DNA from: DATHZQ01 sp965216945
GTDB lineage: Bacteria; Actinomycetota; Acidimicrobiia; Spongiisociales; UBA5794
Reading direction: 5' to 3'
Length of the DNA: 64,000 bases
NCBI GenBank assembly: GCA_965216945.1
Contig: CBDCGU010000003.1
Span: 1,550,001-1,614,000 of the forward strand
Positions 51,126 to 60,605 of this stretch are shown here, in pieces. The first letter of the stretch is position 1. The number at the start of each line of letters is the position of its first letter. The notes beneath the pieces are model-generated. The model was not told where the DNA came from, did not search any database, and saw nothing but the letters and a program-made list of their open reading frames with translations. The position numbers were made by a program, and so were the translations under genes.

Positions 51126-51957
51126 CGCCACCCCCGTCCGGTTCCAGGAGAATGCCGTCCTCGACGATGCGGGCGTGTGCGGTGTCGCCGATGCCCGCTT
51201 CCACGAGCATGTCGCGGGGCAGTTGCATCGTGCCGGCGGGCCCGATCGTCACCTCGGTCGACACGCGTCGCTCCGGCAGCGCCGTCTTGCCGTCTGCCAG
51301 CCTGACGACACGGTCGGTCCGTTGCGCCAGCGCCACATCGTGGGTGACCACGAGGATGGAGAGACCTCCCTCCTTGTTGAGCCGGCGCAGCAGCTCGTAG
51401 ATCTCGAGCGAGGTCTCCGTGTCGAGCTCCCCCGTTGGCTCGTCCGCCAGCAGCAGCTTGGGACCGAGTGCGAGCGCCACACACAGCGCAAGCCGTTGCT
51501 GCTCGCCACCCGACATCGTGTGCACCTTGGAGTAGGCCTGGTTGCGCAACCCCACTGCATCGAGGAGCGCAACGGCTCGCTTCTTGCGCCGCTTCCCGGG
51601 TACGCCGGCGAGGAGCATCGGCAGCTCCACATTCTCCCGCGCCTTGAGATACGGAAGGAGGTTGCGGGTGAAATCCTGCCACAGGAAGCCCACGTTGCGC
51701 CGGTAGTGCTCGACGAGGTGCTTCTCGTCGATGTCGGTGAGGTCGGTCCCCGTGACCTGGACGGCCCCGGCCGAAGGAACGTCGAGACCGGCGAGGATGC
51801 GCAGCAGCGTCGACTTGCCCGCACCCGACTTCCCCACCACCGAGATGAACTCTCCCTCACCCATCATGAAATCGAGTCCCTGCAGGGCCACGACCTCGAG
51901 ATTGCCCTGCTTGTGGATCTTGATGAGGTTGCGGCAGTCGATGATGGCACTCGTCAT
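51115..51957 (-). CDS. ABC exporter ATPase A with C-terminal AbrB-like domain
   Basis: 280-aa protein. Residues 1-220 form a LolD/MacB-type ATPase: GKSGAGKSTLLRILAG, FLWQDFTRNLLPYL, MSGGEQQRLALCVALAL, LLLADEPTGELDTE, VVTHD. After a short linker, residues 231-275 read as an AbrB/SpoVT swapped-hairpin strand set: VTIGPAGTMQLPRDMLVEAG, then IGDTAHARIVEDGILLEP. That is the usual valine-glycine-leucine-Pro pattern of AbrB N-domains. Such a domain usually binds DNA or a partner. The start overlaps the permease stop (ATGA). Confidence 0.88.
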   Translation of the reverse strand: MTSAIIDCRNLIKIHKQGNLEVVALQGLDFMMGEGEFISVVGKSGAGKSTLLRILAGLDVPSAGAVQVTGTDLTDIDEKHLVEHYRRNVGFLWQDFTRNLLPYLKARENVELPMLLAGVPGKRRKKRAVALLDAVGLRNQAYSKVHTMSGGEQQRLALCVALALGPKLLLADEPTGELDTETSLEIYELLRRLNKEGGLSILVVTHDVALAQRTDRVVRLADGKTALPERRVSTEVTIGPAGTMQLPRDMLVEAGIGDTAHARIVEDGILLEPDGGGDVA

Positions 51958-54900
51958 CGTTCCACCTCCCGCAACACCTCGCTCATACGGCGTGCCGACA
52001 CGCGGCGCGTCGACCACACCACCGACAGGATCAACAGCGCAGCCACAACACCGATGTAGATCAGCAGCGCCGTCCCCGGCACGGCGAGCCGGATCGGTGG
52101 TTCAACGACCTCGGCGGCCTCACCGAGCTGTAAGAACGGAATCATGGTCCACATGAGGGCGATGCCGCCGAGAGTTCCGATGATCGCCCCCAAACCGAGG
52201 ACCACGACCTGCTCGATGGCGAAGGTGGCCGCAACCTCCCGCCGCTGCAGACCGAGCGCCCGCAGCACACCCATCTCGCGCGCCCGCCGCGCCACGGCGA
52301 GCAGGACATACCCGGTGACACCGGCGAGGGCGAGGACGACGCTCGTCGCCGCCCCGACGAACAGGATCGCGACGAGTCCCACCTGCACGGGCCGCGAGGA
52401 GAACTCGGAGGTGGTTCCCCGGATCGTGAAGACCTGATCGGGCTCCGTGCCGGGGGGCAGCGCAGCAGCGACCCTGCGCAGCGCAGCATCCGGGTCATCG
52501 GTGGCGATCCAGAGCTCGCCGGGAGCGTCGAGACGCCCCAGCTGGGTGTTGAAGCTCCACGAAGCCACACCGTCGTTCCAGGCGGTGTAGGCATCGAGGT
52601 CCATCACCATGTTGCCCTCCCGAGCGGCGTTGTTCATCGTGGGCACACGTTCGATGTAACCGGCCATCACGCCGTTGAACACCTGAGCGCCGATGGAGTA
52701 GCTGGAGGCGTCCCCCGGCACCAGCCCGGCGCGGGAGGCGACCTCACGGTCCAGCAGGACCCGGATGTCGTCGGGAATGCGACGGAAGGACGGCACGGCG
52801 GTATTGACCCGGGTGCGGGCGGGCGGCAGCACCCAACGTTCTGCCATCCCCTCCCGCTGCAAGGCCGAGGCGGCGAGCTCGGCGTCCGACGGCGCCTCGG
52901 TGCCTTCGGGAAGCTCGGCATAGAGTGCGTCGACGGCGCTTCCGGCGTCGACGTCGCGGAACCGGCGCATGCCGTTGGTGGTCTGCAGCTCGTCGAGCCC
53001 AGCATCGAAGGCCACTTCGTCACCGTTCGCCGTGACGATGCGGAAGTCGGCGACGAGCACCTGCTCGGCGTCCACGAGGAGCCCGCCCGTCGGGTTGCTG
53101 CGCTCGACCCACATCGCATGAACCGCATACGGTGGTTCCGGCGGTGTCGGGTACTGGGTGTTGAGGCCGGTGGTGAGGTCGACCTCGACGGTGCGCCACT
53201 CGGTGTCGACGAGGTCCTGGTCGGCCTGCATCGTCCACACCCGCGCCTGGCCGTCGAACACCTTGAGCATGAGCCGGAGGCTCTGATCCGGGTTGTTGGC
53301 CCCCAGTGCCTCCTGGTTGGCGAGGCTCAGCGGAACCACCACACCGTCGACACGGAGCGCTACGCCACCGTCCGGCACCTCTGCGCCGAGATCGGGGGGT
53401 CCTTCGCTGCGCAGCGGCCCGAAGACCTCGTCGGGCGAGGGCCCGAAGTCGGAACGCCAGGTCACGATCGAGGAGAACTCGTCCGGTTGGATCGCCAGCA
53501 CCTCCGCCTGCCGCGACGACTGGCGGGGTGCGCCGGCGGTTCGCAAGACGGGAGTGGCGTCGCTGCCTTCCGGCGTTGCGAGCAGCCCGGCCTCCTCGGA
53601 GACAACGCGCACATCGGCGCCGGCGACGAACGCCGCCCTGTCGCTGAAGGAGCTGTCGAGGGTGTTGGCATACGTGAGCGCAAAAGCGCCCAAACCCGTG
53701 GTGAGCCACACCAGCAGGGCCAGACGACCATACGGGATGGGATTGCGGCCCAGGTGCCAGCCGGGCAGGGCGGCCGACATCGACCGGGCCTTCGTCATCA
53801 GCCATCCGACGAAGCGCAGGAGCAGCGGCAGGATCCGGAGCAGGAGCAGGGCCCCGGTGAAGAGCAGCAACGCGGGGAAGATGATCGCAAGCGGGTCGAG
53901 CCTGACTTCCCCCTCGGTGGTGTTGATGAAGCCACGCTGGGAGAGCTGGAAGAGAATCACCAGCGAGATGCCGATGGCAAACAGGTCGAGGTTGTAACGC
54001 TGCCAGACCGACGACTGGGCGGGGCGGGCTGCAAGCGAGCGCAGCTCGAGCACAGACCGTCGGGCGAATGGGAAGATCGCCAGACCCATCGCCACGAACG
54101 TCAGAACGGCTCCGGCAACGATGAACGGAACCACCGATCGCACCTGAGCCACCCGCAGCGGCTCGCCACCGGTGAGGTCGGAGAGCGGCGGGACGCGTCC
54201 GGTCAACCCGATGAGGGTTCTGGCGACCCAGGGAGCGACCAGCGCGGCGATCACGGCGATGCCCAGGGATTGCGCGATGTGGATCCCGATCGTCTGCCAG
54301 CTGCTCGCCCCACGGGTCTTGAGGAGCGCCAGCTCCGGCCCCTCCCGTTCCAGTGTCAGCGCCGCGGTGTAGACGAGGAAGTAGAGGGCGCCACCGACGA
54401 CGAGCGCAAGCACGGCGAGGATCGGCCCACCGATCGTCACCGAACGGGTCGTGAACGCCTCCAGCAGGTTGTCGAGAAAGCTGTTGGAGGCGATCGCACC
54501 GCCGCTGTCCCGGCTCACGTCGGAGCGGAAGCCCACGACCCCGTTGGCTACCGCATTCAGCTCCTCGAGCTCCACCGATGCAGGATCGAATTGCAGCGTG
54601 AACCGCTGTGAGACCGTCAGCTCGGGGAATCCCCGCGACGTGCGTCGCCAGGGGTCGCTGTCCGGAGCGATCGGCAGAGGCGACGTCCATGCATCCCAGG
54701 TCTCCTGCGGCACGTAGGCCATGAAGGTGGGGTCGTCGATACCCCAGATCGTCTCGTTCGTATCGACCGGATCGACGATTGCCGCCACTTCGACGATCTC
54801 GAACACGGGCGGGAAGCCGGCGAACGGTTTGACGACGAACTGGTCGCCCACCTGGCGGTCGATCGTCTGGGCAACGGCGGAGCCGAGGACGACGGGAAGG

Positions 54901-55475
54901 GGTGTGGCGAAACCACTCTCCGGTTCGGTCATGACGCCGGGAAGCTCCCCTGAGACGACATCGAGATGATCGGCGATGTCCGGAGCCGTGAAGAAGCGCA
55001 CCTGCGTTGCTTCCTGCGGCGGTCTGGGATACGGCGGCGCCGGCAGCTCCTCGGGGGGAGTTCCGGCGCTCGTCTCGGCATCGACATCGTCCCGCCACGC
55101 CTCGGCGGCGCCCAGCCAGTCGACCGAGCCGTCGATCGGGATCACGACGAACTCGCGTGACTGGGAGCGCTCCACGATCGTCGGGTACCAATCGGCTACC
55201 CATTCCTGCCAGTTCTCCGTCACGATGTCGCGGTTGGCCGTGGCCTCCGACTCGTTGTACGACGTCGTGTTGGCCGTCGATGTGATGTCGACGTCGGCGG
55301 CGGCGGCGCCGCGCAACGTGAAGAGCAGATCGACCGCCTGCACCGACGACTCGTAGAGAGGAACGATGACGAGCAAGGCAGTGACGAGGGTCGCGCCGAG
55401 GAACGATCCAAACAGAATGCCGCGTTTGGACCACAGCCGTCTTGCGACCAACGCCATGTACGTGACGAACCGCAC
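51954..55475 (-). CDS. Large FtsX-type ABC exporter permease
   Basis: 1173-aa membrane protein. One N-terminal helix (about 20-45) is followed by a large extracytoplasmic region (50-350), then FtsX-like helices at about 360-480, more helices up to about 620, a second extracytoplasmic region (630-1030), and final FtsX helices at 1040-1165. One chain thus carries both permease halves, as in MacB/LolC-E fusions. I start at GTG 55475, where AAGGG lies 5 nt away and GGAGG 11 nt away; a TTG at 55499 and an ATG at 55457 are alternatives. Cargo is unknown, perhaps lipid or peptide. Confidence 0.85.
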   Translation of the reverse strand: MRFVTYMALVARRLWSKRGILFGSFLGATLVTALLVIVPLYESSVQAVDLLFTLRGAAAADVDITSTANTTSYNESEATANRDIVTENWQEWVADWYPTIVERSQSREFVVIPIDGSVDWLGAAEAWRDDVDAETSAGTPPEELPAPPYPRPPQEATQVRFFTAPDIADHLDVVSGELPGVMTEPESGFATPLPVVLGSAVAQTIDRQVGDQFVVKPFAGFPPVFEIVEVAAIVDPVDTNETIWGIDDPTFMAYVPQETWDAWTSPLPIAPDSDPWRRTSRGFPELTVSQRFTLQFDPASVELEELNAVANGVVGFRSDVSRDSGGAIASNSFLDNLLEAFTTRSVTIGGPILAVLALVVGGALYFLVYTAALTLEREGPELALLKTRGASSWQTIGIHIAQSLGIAVIAALVAPWVARTLIGLTGRVPPLSDLTGGEPLRVAQVRSVVPFIVAGAVLTFVAMGLAIFPFARRSVLELRSLAARPAQSSVWQRYNLDLFAIGISLVILFQLSQRGFINTTEGEVRLDPLAIIFPALLLFTGALLLLRILPLLLRFVGWLMTKARSMSAALPGWHLGRNPIPYGRLALLVWLTTGLGAFALTYANTLDSSFSDRAAFVAGADVRVVSEEAGLLATPEGSDATPVLRTAGAPRQSSRQAEVLAIQPDEFSSIVTWRSDFGPSPDEVFGPLRSEGPPDLGAEVPDGGVALRVDGVVVPLSLANQEALGANNPDQSLRLMLKVFDGQARVWTMQADQDLVDTEWRTVEVDLTTGLNTQYPTPPEPPYAVHAMWVERSNPTGGLLVDAEQVLVADFRIVTANGDEVAFDAGLDELQTTNGMRRFRDVDAGSAVDALYAELPEGTEAPSDAELAASALQREGMAERWVLPPARTRVNTAVPSFRRIPDDIRVLLDREVASRAGLVPGDASSYSIGAQVFNGVMAGYIERVPTMNNAAREGNMVMDLDAYTAWNDGVASWSFNTQLGRLDAPGELWIATDDPDAALRRVAAALPPGTEPDQVFTIRGTTSEFSSRPVQVGLVAILFVGAATSVVLALAGVTGYVLLAVARRAREMGVLRALGLQRREVAATFAIEQVVVLGLGAIIGTLGGIALMWTMIPFLQLGEAAEVVEPPIRLAVPGTALLIYIGVVAALLILSVVWSTRRVSARRMSEVLREVER

Positions 55476-55495
55476 GCTATCCCTTGCCTCCGACA

Positions 55496-55525
55496 GCAAA
55501 GTACTTTACTACGACACTACTTTGC
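55496..55525. promoter_or_regulatory. Inverted repeat GCAAAGTA-N14-TACTTTGC
   Basis: Perfect 8-bp arms at 55496-55503 and 55518-55525, directly upstream of the FtsX permease start. Inside are further TACTTT and AAAGTA copies. The layout suits a dimeric repressor such as a PadR or TetR protein; no such gene is adjacent. Confidence 0.5.
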
Positions 55526-55780
55526 TCGCCTCAACCACACATTAGGTGCCCGGGCCGGCGGACGTGCATGCCACTTCGAACCCTGCTCGGGCTCGATCAT
55601 GCCCTGTGCAACACGCCGGACGGCGTGGGGTCGCAAGCCGCCTCCCGCTCCCGCAGCCGTGGAGATGGAAGGCGACTCCCGAGCCTCACCGATCAACCCT
55701 TAGGTGCCGCCGCCACCCCCCACGGGTGACATGGACGTTGCCCTCGATCGATGGGAGGACATGCGGAGAGGGGCTTCCCG
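55526..55780. other. Non-coding gap
   Basis: 255 nt between the exporter operon promoter and the 3' end of the DUF6351 gene. Open frames here are short or run antisense into neighbours. I see no credible gene or strong hairpin. Confidence 0.6.
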
Positions 55781-58105
55781 TCAAGGACGGAACACGTCGC
55801 CCTGGGTGTAGTCGCATACGCCGGTGGGGAAGATCGCCTGGAGTGTTGCCTGCTCCTCCGCGCTCGGCACCCAGTCGCCATAGACACCGGCGGCGATGGC
55901 GTCGCTCACCGGCTGCAGGGCGCACTTGAAGACACCGCCGGCCAGCGGCCCACCGGCCACGACCCGCGACGTCGAGTACGTCGGGAACGTCGCCGCGCAG
56001 GTGCCCTGCGGACCGGAGTCGAGGATGCCGTCCCACACCCCGGAGCCGGAGGCGACCAAGTCACCGTCGATGTCGAAGCAACTGTCCACGGCAGCGGCCG
56101 GCTTGTTCCCGGCCACACCCCGGCGCGGGTTGGCCCTCATGTTCGCCATCCACTCGTCGATCACGGCGAACGCCATCGGTGTCTGATCGAAGAAGTCGTC
56201 ATCGTCGACCAACCCCCGGGTGTCGGTGAACCACACGACCTGGTTTGCGGCATCACCGTCGTGGCTCTCCATCCGGGAGCGAGCGGCGAACGACTGGTGC
56301 GAGTTGTGCATGTCGAGCGCATCCTCGAGGTAGTGGCGCCAGTCGATGATCGGGATGTCGATGTCGCCGACGAACACCATGCCCGACTCGTAGGCCGCAG
56401 CGCCGGCAACGGGATCGCCTTCGGTCCGCGGCGAGATGGGCACGTCGTGGAGTTGGTTGCGGGCGCTCCACGGATCCCAGTTCGTGAGATCGATCTCACC
56501 TGGTGGGAAGAAGGGCGAGCCCTCCTGCACCATGTCGGCCTCGTCCTTCCAGCCCCCCACGGCAGCGTTGAGCTCGAGGAACTCCCCGGGGGTGATGTTG
56601 CCGTCGACCAGCGCCTGCAACCCGTACTGGACACCCACGTTGTCCCACGGATTGCGGGCGAAGCCCGTGGCGTCGCGGCCGTAGATGTTCACCAGATCGG
56701 CCCAGTGGGTCCACTCGATCGCAAGGACCTCGTCGATGGGATGCCACAGCTCCATGCCGTCGACGGCGCCGTAGAGCGGGTTCAGCGCCAGGGGAGACAG
56801 ACCCCGCCACCCGTTGACGCACTCGGTGGAGCCCGGCAGCCCGCCGGTGTACGGGTTGGGCCACGTGTCGCTGGCGTTCATGCCCTCCAGCCAGCGCCGG
56901 TTGGACCAGGTCGCCCACTTGGGGTTGCCCGCATCTACGACGTCCATATAGAACTCGAGCAGCTCGCAGTCACCGACGTGGATGGTCTGGGTGACCATGT
57001 CCGGGTACGAGTACTGGGGCACGGCGGCGTCGATCAGCCCCCGATGGTTTTGCCCGTAGACGTACTGCTGGATGGCACCGCCCGACCCGCCGACACCGAC
57101 CGTGTAGAGCGGCACGTCGTACAACTCGATGAAGTGCTCCTTCACCATGAGCGCCGTCTCGCCGCCGACCTGGAGGTTGTAGTGCGTTCCGGTCTTCGTG
57201 CCGGTGGAGTAGATCACGGCGTAGCCCAAGGAGAGGGCGTCGTCGTAGAGCATGCGCCGGGTCGACGTTGTGCCCTGATCGTGGCCGATCGCCACCCCGC
57301 CCTGGAAGTAGTAGACAAGACGCCCGCTCCATGCCGAGGAGTCGCGGTCATCGGGGGAGGTGTCATTGGGCGCCAGCATCGCCACGCTGTAGACGAAGCG
57401 GTTGATGGTGCCTCGCTCCCAGCGGACGATGTAGTCGACGGTCTGGCCCTCGATCGTCGTGGTGGTCGCCATGTCCTCCGGGCGCTCCTGACCTGGCGTG
57501 TAGTCGGCCCACGCCCCTGCGGTCGTGCGGTACCGGTACACCACCAGGGTCTCCGCCGCGCAGTCCTGGGAGAAGCCGACGACCTCGTCGGTCTTGGCAC
57601 CGGTCTCGTCCTCGGCAAACACGGCGTAGCCACGGTCGGCGCTGTCGACGAGCGGCTGGCCGAGACCGGCACGCTCCGTCTGGCAGATGAAGGGGTACTG
57701 GTGCGGGCCGGAGAACACAGGGCCCTCGGCCGGGTGATTGACCACCGTGAGCGAGCGGCTCGCAGTGACACCAAAGCGGTCGCGAGCGGTGACCTCGATC
57801 TCGTTGGAACCCAGGACCAGTGAATCGACGACGCCGGACAGCAGCCGGCGGCCGGCCACTTGCGAAAACCGATCGGTCTGGTCGGCGCCGTTGACCAGTA
57901 CTTCGACGGTGGACAGGCGGATGTCGTCGCGGGCGGAGATGTGGAGGCGCGCATCACCCCCGCTCACCTGATCGGCGGCGCTGGACACGACCTCGACCGA
58001 GAGACCCGCATCCGAAGGTGGCTGTGCCCCCGCCGCAACAGGGACCAGCACTGCCCCCATCGTCAACACGACAACGATCCAACCGAGACCGCGGCGCCGC
58101 AGCAT
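55781..58105 (-). CDS. Secreted DUF6351-family hydrolase-like protein
   Basis: 774-aa exported protein. A signal peptide of about 27 residues ends at AGAQP. Residues 30-125 look like an Ig-type domain. The main domain contains VGGSGGAIQQYVYG (Ser at about 341), a nucleophile-elbow-like motif, later DIPIIDWRHYLED, and FTDTRG; this matches DUF6351 proteins, which appear to be alpha/beta hydrolases. Several Cys pairs suit a secreted enzyme. GGAGG lies 7 nt before the ATG. The natural substrate is unknown; relatives are described only as hypothetical proteins. Confidence 0.8.
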   Translation of the reverse strand: MLRRRGLGWIVVVLTMGAVLVPVAAGAQPPSDAGLSVEVVSSAADQVSGGDARLHISARDDIRLSTVEVLVNGADQTDRFSQVAGRRLLSGVVDSLVLGSNEIEVTARDRFGVTASRSLTVVNHPAEGPVFSGPHQYPFICQTERAGLGQPLVDSADRGYAVFAEDETGAKTDEVVGFSQDCAAETLVVYRYRTTAGAWADYTPGQERPEDMATTTTIEGQTVDYIVRWERGTINRFVYSVAMLAPNDTSPDDRDSSAWSGRLVYYFQGGVAIGHDQGTTSTRRMLYDDALSLGYAVIYSTGTKTGTHYNLQVGGETALMVKEHFIELYDVPLYTVGVGGSGGAIQQYVYGQNHRGLIDAAVPQYSYPDMVTQTIHVGDCELLEFYMDVVDAGNPKWATWSNRRWLEGMNASDTWPNPYTGGLPGSTECVNGWRGLSPLALNPLYGAVDGMELWHPIDEVLAIEWTHWADLVNIYGRDATGFARNPWDNVGVQYGLQALVDGNITPGEFLELNAAVGGWKDEADMVQEGSPFFPPGEIDLTNWDPWSARNQLHDVPISPRTEGDPVAGAAAYESGMVFVGDIDIPIIDWRHYLEDALDMHNSHQSFAARSRMESHDGDAANQVVWFTDTRGLVDDDDFFDQTPMAFAVIDEWMANMRANPRRGVAGNKPAAAVDSCFDIDGDLVASGSGVWDGILDSGPQGTCAATFPTYSTSRVVAGGPLAGGVFKCALQPVSDAIAAGVYGDWVPSAEEQATLQAIFPTGVCDYTQGDVFRP

Positions 58106-58232
58106 CGTTCCACCCTCCCTCTCGCCTTCGCCAACCAAGCTACCAGCGCCGCCGCATCGCTGCCCGGGCGCATCTCGTGGTCGATCTGCTCCTGACCCGC
58201 GGCACCTGTCCGGGCTCGCAGGGAACGTCCGC

Positions 58233-59345
58233 TCAGACCACGCCCTTGAGGTCGAGCTCCTCGGCTCGAACGCAGGCGACGGCGACCGTGCCGACCCGTC
58301 GCACCTCGGGGACTGCGGACCGGCAGGCGGGAACGGTGTAGGCACAGCGGTCGGCGAACGAGCACGAGCGCAACGCAACGTCGGCCAGGCGCGGGGTCTC
58401 GCCGGCGACGGGACGCAGCCGGTCGACGCCGGGCCAAGGCACCGAGCCCAGCAGCCCCTCGGTGTAGGGGTGGCGGGGCCGCCGGTAGACCTCGGCCACG
58501 GGAGCATCCTCGACGATGCGGCCGCCGTAGACGACGGCCACCCGATCCGCCAGGGAGGCCACCTGAGCGAGGTCGTGGTTGACCATGACCATGCCGAGAC
58601 CCCGCCGCCGCTGCATGTCCCGGATCAGCTCGGCGATGCCTCGAGCCACAGGTGGATCGAGGCCGGTGAACGGCTCGTCGGCCACCAGCAACGACGGACC
58701 GTTGACCAGGGCCGCCGCCAGCATCGCCCGCTGCGCCTCGCCGCGGCTCAGCTCATGGGCGAACGAATAGAACTTGCGGGCCCGCGGCAGCTTGACCTCG
58801 CCGAGCAGTTCGTAGACGCGCGCTTCGATCTCTTCCACGGTCATGTCCGAGTGCTCCTCGAGCACCTCGCCCGCCTGGGTCCCGATCAGCGGTAGCGGGT
58901 CCCACGATGCGATGGGATCCTGGAAGATGATCCCGACCTCGTTGCCCATGATCCTGGCGTAGACGGGGTCGTCCACCTCGCCCATCCAGCGCCGCCTGCG
59001 CAAAGCCCGCCGCTCTCTGCGGGACCCCTCGGGCGGAGACAGTCGTCCGGGATCGAAACGTTCCCCGCGCAGCCTCACCTCCCCTCCCGTGACCCGTGCC
59101 GTCGGGCCCAGCAGGCCCAGCGCCGCCATCACGAGCAGCGTCTTGCCCATGCCGGACTCACCGACGAGCGCAACCACCTCCCCGGGTGACACTGCGAGGC
59201 TCACGTCGCGCAGACCGGGCAGCCAGCCCGGGCCGAGAGGTCGGTTTGTCTGCACGTCCCGAAGATCGTGCTCCACTCCTGCCGCGGCTGCGTCCTGGTC
59301 GAAGATCGCGGCGTTGAGCCTGCGGATGTCGAAGAGCTCCGGCAT
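58233..59345 (-). CDS. Oligopeptide-type ABC ATPase, second copy
   Basis: 370-aa ATPase of the Dpp/Opp type. Walker A is GESGMGKTLL, Q-loop IIFQDPIASWDP, Walker B LLVADEPFTGLD and H-loop VNHDLAQ. A C-terminal Opp extension carries RCSFADRCAYTVPAC, the oligopeptide ATPase Cys motif. The signature loop is LSRGEAQRAML instead of LSGGxxxR, and an Arg-rich insert (RRERRALRRRRW) precedes the Q-loop. The start overlaps the stop of its paralogue (TGATG). The long upstream frame is a shadow. Confidence 0.87.
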   Translation of the reverse strand: MPELFDIRRLNAAIFDQDAAAAGVEHDLRDVQTNRPLGPGWLPGLRDVSLAVSPGEVVALVGESGMGKTLLVMAALGLLGPTARVTGGEVRLRGERFDPGRLSPPEGSRRERRALRRRRWMGEVDDPVYARIMGNEVGIIFQDPIASWDPLPLIGTQAGEVLEEHSDMTVEEIEARVYELLGEVKLPRARKFYSFAHELSRGEAQRAMLAAALVNGPSLLVADEPFTGLDPPVARGIAELIRDMQRRRGLGMVMVNHDLAQVASLADRVAVVYGGRIVEDAPVAEVYRRPRHPYTEGLLGSVPWPGVDRLRPVAGETPRLADVALRSCSFADRCAYTVPACRSAVPEVRRVGTVAVACVRAEELDLKGVV

Positions 59346-60478
59346 CAGCGCCTTCCCACGCCCCGCAGCTCCAGGTGAGCCGCCCGGACACAGGCAACCT
59401 GCGAGAACCCCAGCGGCTCCAGCGCGGGCTGGCCCAGCAGGCAGGAGTGCTCCCGGTAGGGGCAGCGGTCCGCAAACGAACACCGATCGCGCGCCACCTC
59501 GACGATGCGGGGCGGGCTGCCCTCGATGGGTCGAAGCCGGCCCGCTCCCGGCCATGGAATCGAGCCGAGGAGGCCGTCGGTGTAGGGGTGCTGCGGCGAG
59601 TAGAAGATCGCATCGCGCGGTCCCTGCTCGACGATCTGGCCGCCATAGATCACAGCGACGCGGTCGGCAATCGAGGCAACCGTCGCAAGATCGTGGGTGA
59701 CGAACACCATGCCCAGGCCGCGTTTGCGCTGCATGTCCCGGATCAGCTCCAGGATCGCCCGGGCCACCGGGGCGTCGAGTCCTGAGAGCGGTTCGTCGGC
59801 CATCAACAGCGACGGCGCCTTCAGCAGTGCTGCCGCCAGCATCGCCCGCTGCGCCTCGCCCCGGCTCAACTCGTGCCGGAACGACAGGTACTTGCCCGCT
59901 CCCGGCAGCCGCACCTCTCCGAGGGCATCGAGGACTCTCTCTGCGATCTCCTCCTCTGTCAGATCGGAGTGCTCCCGCAGCACCTCCCCGGCCTGCTTGC
60001 CCACGACCTCGGCGGGGTCCCAGCTCGCCACCGGGTCCTGGAACAGCATGCCCACCTCGGTCCCCATGAGACGCCGCCACTCCTTGTCGAGCAACTCCCC
60101 CATGTAGCCCTTCTCACGCTTCTTCTGCTTCCTCCGCTCTCGCCACGTGTCGCGGCGGCCACGTTCTTCGGGCGTCGCGTTGAGGTCGAGCCGGTGCCCC
60201 AGGAGCGTGACCTGGCCGCCGATGATGCGCGCCCCGGTGCTGAGGAGGCCGAGGCTGCCCAGCAATGTCAGCGTCTTCCCGCCGCCGGACTCACCGACGA
60301 GAGCCAGGACCTCACCCGCCTCCACCGAGAAGCTGATGCCCGGCACGGCTTCGATCCAACCCGCACCAAGAGGCTTTCCGCCCGGTTTGGCCGTCAGGCC
60401 GTGATCCTCCTTGCGATAGGCGGCCCCTTCGTCGAACACGGCGATGCGAAGGTCCTCGACCTCGAAGAGCGGGGCCAT
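59345..60478 (-). CDS. Oligopeptide-type ABC ATPase, first copy
   Basis: 377-aa paralogue of the next gene. Walker A GESGGGKTLTLL, a basic insert (WRERRKQKKREKG) before MLFQDPVASWDP, signature LSRGEAQRAML, Walker B LLMADEPLSGLD, H-loop VTHDLATV, and the Opp C-terminal Cys motif RCSFADRCPYREHSC. Both ATPases share the odd signature loop and insert, so they are a specialised pair. No permease or binding-protein gene is nearby. GGAG lies 7 nt before the ATG. Confidence 0.87.
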   Translation of the reverse strand: MAPLFEVEDLRIAVFDEGAAYRKEDHGLTAKPGGKPLGAGWIEAVPGISFSVEAGEVLALVGESGGGKTLTLLGSLGLLSTGARIIGGQVTLLGHRLDLNATPEERGRRDTWRERRKQKKREKGYMGELLDKEWRRLMGTEVGMLFQDPVASWDPAEVVGKQAGEVLREHSDLTEEEIAERVLDALGEVRLPGAGKYLSFRHELSRGEAQRAMLAAALLKAPSLLMADEPLSGLDAPVARAILELIRDMQRKRGLGMVFVTHDLATVASIADRVAVIYGGQIVEQGPRDAIFYSPQHPYTDGLLGSIPWPGAGRLRPIEGSPPRIVEVARDRCSFADRCPYREHSCLLGQPALEPLGFSQVACVRAAHLELRGVGRR

Positions 60479-60605
60479 CTAGGACTCCAACCCGCGGCCG
60501 CCGCACCCGAGACCGTCACCGCGGCACTCGGGCAACCGCACCGGACGATGCGTGTCAGGAGGCGGTTGCTTCGCACATGAGCGAGCTCGCCGGGTGGGGC
60601 ATGCC

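Noticed and set aside
53020..55434. 804-codon minus-strand open frame in another phase
   Set aside because: Overlaps the FtsX permease in a different frame; very rich in Arg and Gly with no domain.
55751..57823. 690-codon plus-strand open frame
   Set aside because: Antisense to the DUF6351 gene.
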